Assembly: GCA_964035575.1 (NCBI GenBank)
Contig: OZ037896.1
Coordinates: forward strand, 434,001 to 498,000
Direction of reading: 5' to 3'
Length of the DNA stretch: 64,000 nucleotides
Source of the DNA: Rhynchopus sp. YZ270_cl-10
Taxonomy: Eukaryota; Euglenozoa; Diplonemea; Diplonemida; Diplonemidae
Shown: in pieces, positions 42,801-51,800 of the stretch
Layout of the letters: each line of letters starts with the position of its first letter
Position numbering within the stretch: the stretch's first letter is position 1
Position numbers and translations under genes: made by a program
The notes under the pieces: model-generated
Told to the model about the DNA's origin: nothing
The model's database searches: none
The model's input: the letters and a program-made list of their open reading frames with translations, nothing else

Positions 42801-45800
42801 GATCATCGAGGGCTATGAGCAACGCTTCTACAGAAAGATGCACCATCGGGTGGTTGACATCCCCGAGAAGCCTCGTAGCATCGGGCAAGCCTGGCACCGC
42901 AAAAGACAACCCCATCTGCACCGCCACACCACTCAACTCCACAGAAACATCCCCAGGTCCTCCGGTCTTTCCATGTTCTACAGCCGGGGTAGGTATGCCA
43001 TTGTACATATTACTTCCTTGAGTGATTTGTGGTCCTCCTTTCGCAAAGAGGAGGGTGCCTAAGGTATACTTCGTGCTGTTCAATACAGCCTGCGGCTGTT
43101 TAGGGGTTGATGCTTTTATAGTGAGAAGCGCGGCAGGGCGTTTGTACTGTGCTCTTGTCTGGTAGAGGTGCTGTGAAGAGAATTCTGTGATCCCTCCTAC
43201 AGTGTACGCACGGTCGCCCATATCGTCTGCAGCGTATGCAATGAAGTTCCATACACCGAGGGTGTGGTTAGGTGTGAGGTGCTGAAGAGAGCTGTTATAA
43301 TGGGGTACTACAATAAGCTGGGTTGCGTCGGTCAGCACCGTGAGAATGCGGGGTGTGATGAAGGTCAGCCTGCATTGATAGCAGGCTCGGGTAATATACG
43401 CACGGATTGTAGAGCTACCGTTTACCACTGAAATTGGGTTGTTATTACCAAATAGAGGTGAAGTGACGGAAACTGCAGATCCTGCTCCATTTCCTAACCC
43501 CGTCAGACTCCCGAAAGGATAGACCCCACTCCCCTCCAACGAAGCGAAGTTAAACCCATCCGTTCGAAGTGCTGTCAACGAAAACGGCCTGCGTTTCCGC
43601 ACCGCCGCCGCAGGCACCCCACTTAACACCCATTTTGTACTGCATGTCTGCACCTTAAATGCGAATACCATACCCGGTTTATCGGTATATTCCCTTAAGG
43701 GGAAGGATCCGTATACGATAGGGGCGATGGTGCCTGTTGGAGGAGTAAGGATGTAGTCGAACCAGACCTCACATCGGCTGCAGGGGCGGATAAAGAAGAA
43801 TTGAAGCAGGCCTGAAGGGGAAACGACGAGACGTGCCTTGGGGGTGGAGGCAGCGTATTCTGTAGGGCCGATGAAGGCGTGGCAGCCGATGCGTTCTCCT
43901 GCAGGGTGTGAGGCGCGAGATGCACCGTCGTGGAGAAAGCCTCCGTGGCCGTAGCGCATATACGTTGCCGCGCTGTCGACAGCGAGAACCGTGCGCACCC
44001 ACATTGCCCGCTGCCATTGCCCGACCACCGCTGTTTCAGACACAGCCCATTTTGAGGCAAACCGCTGCACATTCTCTACCCCTACACGAAATAGCTCGCC
44101 AACATAAATCGTTGGCCCCGGAAGCGTCTGGCTATAAACCTGCATCGCATCCATCCTAGGCTTCCGTACCGAAAATGGTCTGGTCAGTTTGGTGCGGTCC
44201 GCAAAAATGGGATTCCGATCGGACGCACGTTTACCATTGATTTCCATGCAGGTTTGCGCAGTGTTGCCTGAGAAGCAGAGGTCCAGCTGGAGGGTGCATT
44301 TTTCGCATTCCGCGGTGAGGATGTTCCACGCTATAGCCGCGCCTCCATTCGTGGTGACCGCAGAAAGGGTAACATCCCCTGCCATGTACGCACCCATCCC
44401 ACGCAGTATAGTGCCCAACCCCCCACGACGTAGTTGGTACACCTTCAGCGCCCCGCCGTCGTTGCATCCACTCCAACTCTGTTTTGTCACCCTCACAAAA
44501 ACGCCGTCAGTGAACGTAAACGCACGCCCCCCATTCCCATTAAGCACGACTGTCTCAATCGGAAATGGTACCCCCACGGAAACCCCATTTAGATATGACC
44601 AGCCTAGGCCTGGAGAAGTACCGTAGGTACGGTAGTTTTGGGTGGTAGTTTGAAGTCGTCGTTGTGATGTGCAGTCGTCATCGAGGGTGACGCGGCTGTG
44701 TACTGCCCAGGTGGCATAGGTTTCTACTGGGGTAGACCATGTGTACTGGGTGGAGGAGGTTGCGTAGGTGGTGATGGAGGAGGTGCTGCTGGTGACTGTG
44801 GTGCGGATATCGCAGGATGACACAGCGTCGCGTACATAGAACGCAAAGTGTACAATCAACCCGGCAGACAGAACACCCTGTGGTGCGCCTCCGGCATCCA
44901 CCCGAACAGCCCCCAAGGATGGCGCTTTCCCTTCCTCAACGATGTACTGCCGTGCTGCTCCATTCTGGACGGTGAGTGAATAGGTTAGTTGCGTTTCATA
45001 GGCCCACTGCCGTTCTTCACTGCCAGCAATAAGGTAGTAGGACGCCAAGCTGAACTGCACGATTTGCCCAGCACCGCATGGGGAAGGCGCACCGTGGATC
45101 AGGTTTTGCGTCGTGTGTTCTTGGGTGAAGGTGGTCTTGCGGTCGGCGGGGTTTGCGGTGACCCAGAGGTTGATTAGGACACAAAGCGATGTTTCGTACT
45201 GTTCACGGTTGTTTTTATGGTCCCACTGTGAGCCACAGAGGTGGAAGGCTGCGTGGCGTACCGGGGTTTTGTGTGTAGTTCTGTATGCTAAAGTGGTCTG
45301 CACCTTGCCGTCCATCACCTCACCACGTGTCGCTACCACATCAACACTGCCATGCGCATATGTATAGGCCCCAATGGTCTGCATATCATCGTATGTTGAA
45401 TCTAATACAATATCCTGGCTTGTCCAGGTGGTCCCTTTTGTCCAGGTGACCCCCTGTTGCCAAGGGGAGGAGCGAATCCCGGTTGGTACTATGGTAGCAT
45501 TGCGTGGTGTGGTGTCGGCGATGACGGCGCCGTTTGATGTGATGTTTTCGAAGGTGGCGTCGAAGGTGATGCCACCCGCTGCGAATTCATCGGTGGAGAG
45601 ATGGATGTCGATGCAGGCTGGGCAGACTGTGCTCGCAGTTGTCGCGGTGGTGGAAGAGACACGCGCTGTGGTGCGCGCTGTCGAGGCTGGCTCCGGCACC
45701 ACAACAAGCGTTGAATTGCATCGAAACATCTCAGATGAAACCGGCTGTGTTCCCTCAGGGTACGCCGGTCCACTTAGATAACGGAAGCCCACTGCGGTGA

Positions 45801-48800
45801 AGGGAAGCGTCGCTATGGTGCGCACCGTAGGCGCACTCCCGACCAACACAGCAACAAACGTTGCCACCCCTTCCACCATCGGCGCCGCCAGCGGCGCCCC
45901 CAACGCAACCGACCCATTCCCTATAAGATCCCCCGACACCACACGCCACTGTGGGTACACCACGCTGACACCACTCACCGAGGCTGCCGTCACCGTCACA
46001 ACAAACCCCGCAGAGGAGGTACCCCCCTCAGGAAACCCCACCACACTGTCGAGACACTGCAACGTGACGTCCTCCCCGCTGAACGTTAAAACAGCGGTAC
46101 CACGCTGCGACCCATCGTCAAACAACTCATACGACTCAGGCCCCGCACCCCATGAGGTGTGAAAGGTAAAGGTACAACGATTGCACGGAGTATGCGGGCG
46201 GAGCGTCCATTGCGCACCCCAGGTGGTTCCGGCGATTATCTGGGCTGGATACGACTCTACAAGACAAGAACCTGGCAGGTCTCCAGGGTAGACACAACCA
46301 CGCACTCTGTTCGCATCCGGAACCATCAACGGCCGGAAGGGGTCCACCATTGCGAACACATCTCCTGCGTGGAATTCGTCATAAACAAACGTTGGCACGG
46401 TGTCAGTCGGAGGGACTACATATGACCCCGGCCGTGCTGTCACTACAATACCTTCTCTAACTGATGCAACAACAGCGCTAGTTGTAACCTGCAAAGTGCT
46501 TGCCGGAATCCGGATTGGAGTGGTAAACGTCGCTGTCGTAGTGAACCCTGTCTTCGCAAAGGTGAAGACCAACGTACACCCACCCTTGCCCCCAAAGCGT
46601 GAGCAGACGTTGTCCACAATGTACACACGAAATACTACCGTAAATGTCGTCACCTCACCCAACACTTCCTTCAGACCGGACCTCTCTAACAACCCAGGCT
46701 CTGTGGTAAAAGCAAGATCCGGTGCATCATTGTGCAGCACCCTATCCACAACAGACTCCTCCACCACAGCGGTAATGGTCCAGCCTTGCAGCGCTCTGGG
46801 AACCTTCTCGATGTTCACCCCTTTCTCTGTCTTGGGGATATACGTCATGATGTACGGAGACAACGCCTCGAGGTACGAACCACCCTTTGCTGCAAGCGCC
46901 TGCGAAGGCGTAGATGTAAACACCGCTGGGGACGGTGTTCTGTCAACAGCGAGATGCGCGGGAATGGAGAGAACCGGACGCACGGAGGCCAGGAAAAATT
47001 TGGTGGGGACCGGCTTCGTCACGCTGACCGCAAAATATGTCCAGGTCGTCCCATAGCTCGCATTGAGATACACTACCCCATGGTCCCCCGAGGAAAGCAT
47101 TGGGGTGAAGCTGTGTGTATACTCCCCACCTCTCCCCCACGGCTTGGGCTCTGCTAGAAGTGAGATGCTCGCACCAAACATCATCGCAACCTCTGCAGGG
47201 ATGGTCGCAGAGTTTGCAAAGCTGAGATATATGGTACCGTTCGCTGCGTATTCTGGTTGGGAAAGACGCAATGCTTGAAAGGTTATAGTACAAGGAAGGC
47301 CATGGGTGCAGGGTTTTTGATAGCATGTTGTAGGCGATGATACTGTGCAAGGAAGCTTTGTGGTGTCAATAGAGTCAATGAGAAGCCCATCAGGGTATTG
47401 TTCCGCAATGTGAACCCACTGTGCAGGGGAAAGAAGCAAGGTCCCGGAGGTTGTCTTTACCGCAAAGCGGATTCCACAACCGAATTCACCGTGGCAAACG
47501 GAGCGGTACTGAAGTGACATTCTCGCAACACCACTTCGCATGAACCCCCACAGTCTGTTCTCCGCCCATCCATATAGATTTGGCGTGACGCACCCTCCGC
47601 CGACATTCCATACCGCAAACACCCCGGACACTGTTGGGTCATCGTATAGTATACACTCCAACCCGGTCCAAGTGTCCACCACAAAGCAGCGTTGCACCTC
47701 CACCGTATAGTCTCCAATAGGGACCGCCACCCCATCGGTGGTGGTCACTTCGATGGTGTAGTCTACAATTGAGCCGGAGGGGAGGAGGGGTGTGCGCGAG
47801 AGCTGTCCGGTGATCGGGCTGGTGAGGGTGGAGGTGGGGATAGTGGTGTATTGCGCGGAGAGGGTCGGGGAGTACTGCGTGAAGTGCGTAGATGCGTTGT
47901 ACGAGAGTGTCGAGGAGGCTGCGAGGGTGAGCTGCAGGCCCGTCCCTGCGTCATGCCAGTAGCCGCCCCCGCCCCCTTGGGAGACATCACCACGGTTGTA
48001 CAGCTGATACACCACACCCGGTCTGCTTACAAGCTTGCCCGCAGAGGAGAATCCCTGCCCCTCCCCCGCCTTGTAGACACATAGTTTGTACCGTGACGCG
48101 GTGCCCCCCGCAGGAGGCAGTGCAAACGCAGACCCATCCGCAACTCCTGAAGAAAAATTGGAGACCCAGGTTAATTGGAACCAATCCCCGCCAGGGCCGA
48201 CCTGATTGGGGATTGGGCAGACAGTAGTATCGTTCGCGAGCGTGATGAGGTCGGCGGTGAACCCTGCTGCCCCATTGAGCGCTGTGCAGTCGACCCCCTC
48301 CGCAGCACCACACCAACTGGAGAGGGATAACGGCTCGTTATTATGCTGCGTGGTTCGCATATCGTATGCGCTTGCATTGGTTTGCGTTGACGATACAGAC
48401 ACCTCCAGGTAGGACGGGTGCACATGCAAATATCCATCACCTTCCAAAGCCGAACTCAACACCAACCATGGACGCGCCGACGTATTGTTGAAATGCACCG
48501 CCCTGTAGCACACCAGATAGCTCCCTGGGTCTAGGGGAACCTGGAGGTAGGCTGGCACCGTTGTTATGGAATTTACCGTGCTTCCGCTTCGAATATGAGG
48601 GCAAAACGCCTGCCCATATACGTCTGTCGTAATATTATCTGCACAGCTTCCTACATTCTGCGCCGTCGCCTCCACTCCAGGGCTCAAACAGTCCGCATCC
48701 AACGCTGTCCAATTCGCGACGGTACCCCATGAGGTTTCGTACCCTGCATTCGGGAGACGCCCCACCGGAGAGCGTACCAACACCAATTTAAATTGGTTTC

Positions 48801-51800
48801 CCAACGCCATCCCCGCTGCATACGAAACAAATGAAAACCCACTTCCCTGCGCTATACTACCATCCGTTGCGGAGGTGGGGTTCGAAACAAAGGCGGTGGA
48901 AACTCCAGCAAGGATTGTCGCATCCCCCTTAGCCTCTGCTGAATAGAGGGAATACGCTGGACGAATCGCAGGGTCAACCACAAAGGCACGCATCCGGGCA
49001 GGCTCGGTTCGGAACCCTAGCTTTCCAGTAGCAGAGCGTACGATGTACTGCGAAGTAATATTCTCCCCCTGGGCGACCTCAACCCAACGCACCCTCCCTA
49101 CCCCTTCCCGGTAGAACACAGTGCGCAGACAGACCTTGTATTCCACAGGAATATCGTTTTCTGTTGCGGGTAATACGGTGCGAAGTTGTGCCACATCGAT
49201 TGGTCCGTCTCCAGGTCCAAGAAAACCTAATCCCGAGCCTCTGTGAACGGAGCTTCCCCAAGGCGATAGAACGGTGGACCCATTGTGGCAGGAGGAGTTG
49301 GTGTTGATGATCTTTGCCATATCCCCGTGGCGTCCTGTTGTGAGCACGTCGTTGCTTGCCGCGGTGCTGCACAGCGCATCCGGGGTGACCCTCTTACAGC
49401 GTGCAAAGTTGATGACGGAGAGGCCTTGGTTGGTGGGTTGTGCCCCCTCTGTGACGTACCAGCGAACCTGGTTGTCAATCACAGTGTACCCTCCTGAAGC
49501 TTCAAGGGGACTCCACCAGGACATTGTATCTTCATTGGCTTGACGAAGCTGGATGCACAATGAATAATTTCCTGGGGTATGCGGAGCTGTCAAATAAAAG
49601 TACAATGTGTTCTGATCGACCACAGAAAATGCGGTTGTCGCTGCCGATCCGATACCGCCTTCGGTTCCTGCAGCCTCGATATGACAGCCTTGGTTTTGTT
49701 CTGCTCCTATGGGAATCAGTTTTGCGAATAAAGTGAAATCCGCTTCATAAGACCCATTGGTGGTAGTAATAAGTCGTAAAGTATCAACAAAGACACGAAA
49801 TTGCCGCAACTCACCTCCCAGAAGAATATCCTTGTGTGCAATAGGTGATAACATCCTCATACTGTGTGCTGGAAGTACCTCCCAGGTTTGGTTAAAAATC
49901 GCCCAATTTGAGCGGCCAGCGTGTTTAAAGCAGAGTTTGTATGATCCTGGAGGGGGTAAGGTGATGACTGCAGCAGACACGGAGACACCGCCGGTGAAGA
50001 TGTGGTCGTGCGGGACGATATCGTCGTATATATCAGGTGTTGTTGCGGTTAAGGCAAGAAGGTGTGGCTCTGTTGCATTGCACGGTGCGCCACCGCATAA
50101 TACCAAGGTAGGTTTGGCCTGCGCGCAAGGCTGCGTTGCCATTGGGTTGTCATACAGCCCTGACTGCTGCGGTGACCCTGAACCAGACACATTGCAGATC
50201 AAGGAAAGATGTGTGTCTGCCATCCTTCCCTCCACACCCCACCGCATAGGAGTAACATCACAACTCCCATTTGTATCGATCATCCTCAGAACATCACCAC
50301 TCGAGCTGTTATCCCTCCCTGCAATCTGCAGGCCTGAGGTGCTGTCCTCTATCAAAAACAATGCCTGCATCCCCGACCTTTGTTCCACTGCAGTGAAGGA
50401 GAGGGTTGTCAATGCGGGTTCGGTTGGGGTGAAATATGCGGGGGTGGTCCATTCGCTGCGGCGGAGAAGAGGGTATCCAGTAGGGTACGTGGGGTCATCC
50501 CATTGTCTGCCTGAGGTGGATGGGGGGAGGGCAACCCAGTTGCGCCAATGTAGTCGGTGGCAGACGGTATAGTCGGCAATCTCGGGGACGGTGATGTAAT
50601 ATGCGACGTTGGAGATGCTGGCATGGTCGGCAGCAGACCCGGGGCAGGTGGTGGTGTCGGTGGCGGAGCGTGCATCATTGCATTCCACCATGCCTCCATC
50701 CATGCTCTCAGCGTTGTGCTGCGTGGTGTACCCCGGATAGTCACAAGGCTTCCCTTTAGGGACTAACCGCACAGCGCTCCCCACAGTCATCCCTACAGTG
50801 TCATATCCTGTATAATTCCGTGCAAAGTTCCATTTCCGTGAGTCCAATGATACTCCGGCTGTTGTATTCCATTTTTCTACAATTAGTGGACCCCACGTCC
50901 CCGCTCTCGTGTCGTTCATATACCATGTGACTCCGGAAGGGTATCCGTCATGTTTGGTAACGTTGTTCGGGAGAACCTCTCCTGGGGAGAGGGTGTGTGC
51001 TGGGGTGGCGGTGTTGCCCGGTGTGTATGAGTCGTTGAGGTGCGTCCAGCGGTGTGGGAGGGCGCCTCGGGTGCCTTTGTGGAAGGGGAGGACACGCATG
51101 CCGGAGTGGGGTACACAGGAGGTGGACGAAAAGGTGCAGGTTCTGCGATAGCAGACATGCCACGATGTGCCGGCCCCGGGGACATGAAGTGTTGCGGCTG
51201 CTGTCGCAACCCCTGCGATATCATCTGTAGCATTTTGCGTGGGGTCACCACGGAGATCCTTTGCACCAATCGGGTACAACGCTTCTTCGTCAATAAACCC
51301 GCTGGACGACGTCCCCGAAGCTACGTCCAAATCGCGCGACCAACACCCTGCCATCGGCTGCGAACCATACTGCACTGCACGCCCATCAGACACCACCTCC
51401 GCAAACAACGCTACCGGAACTATACGAAACATATCCCCCCCAGGGGGACTCCAATAGTTCCATGTCTCCGCATTGCGTGGCACCACAGACACACCTTCCA
51501 ACACTGTAGTCCGGCTCGCAGGGAATGTGTTGAGCGTTGCATCCCCATCAGAAAAGATTATCTCCCCCCAGGAGTGCGGCGTCACATCTGCCATGGACCA
51601 CCCAATCGTTTCCGGCGTTGTCACAAAGCTTGTTTGCACAGCGCTGCACGCCTCTGGTGTTGTACAACGATAGAGCTTTCTCCAAACCGGCTGGGATGCG
51701 GAGCTGTTTGTTCCGTTGGAGAGAACCGCGCGCCCCTCAAGCGAGGAGAAGCAGACATCGTACCCCCCCTCCACCTGGGGCAACCGGAGATAGACGTACG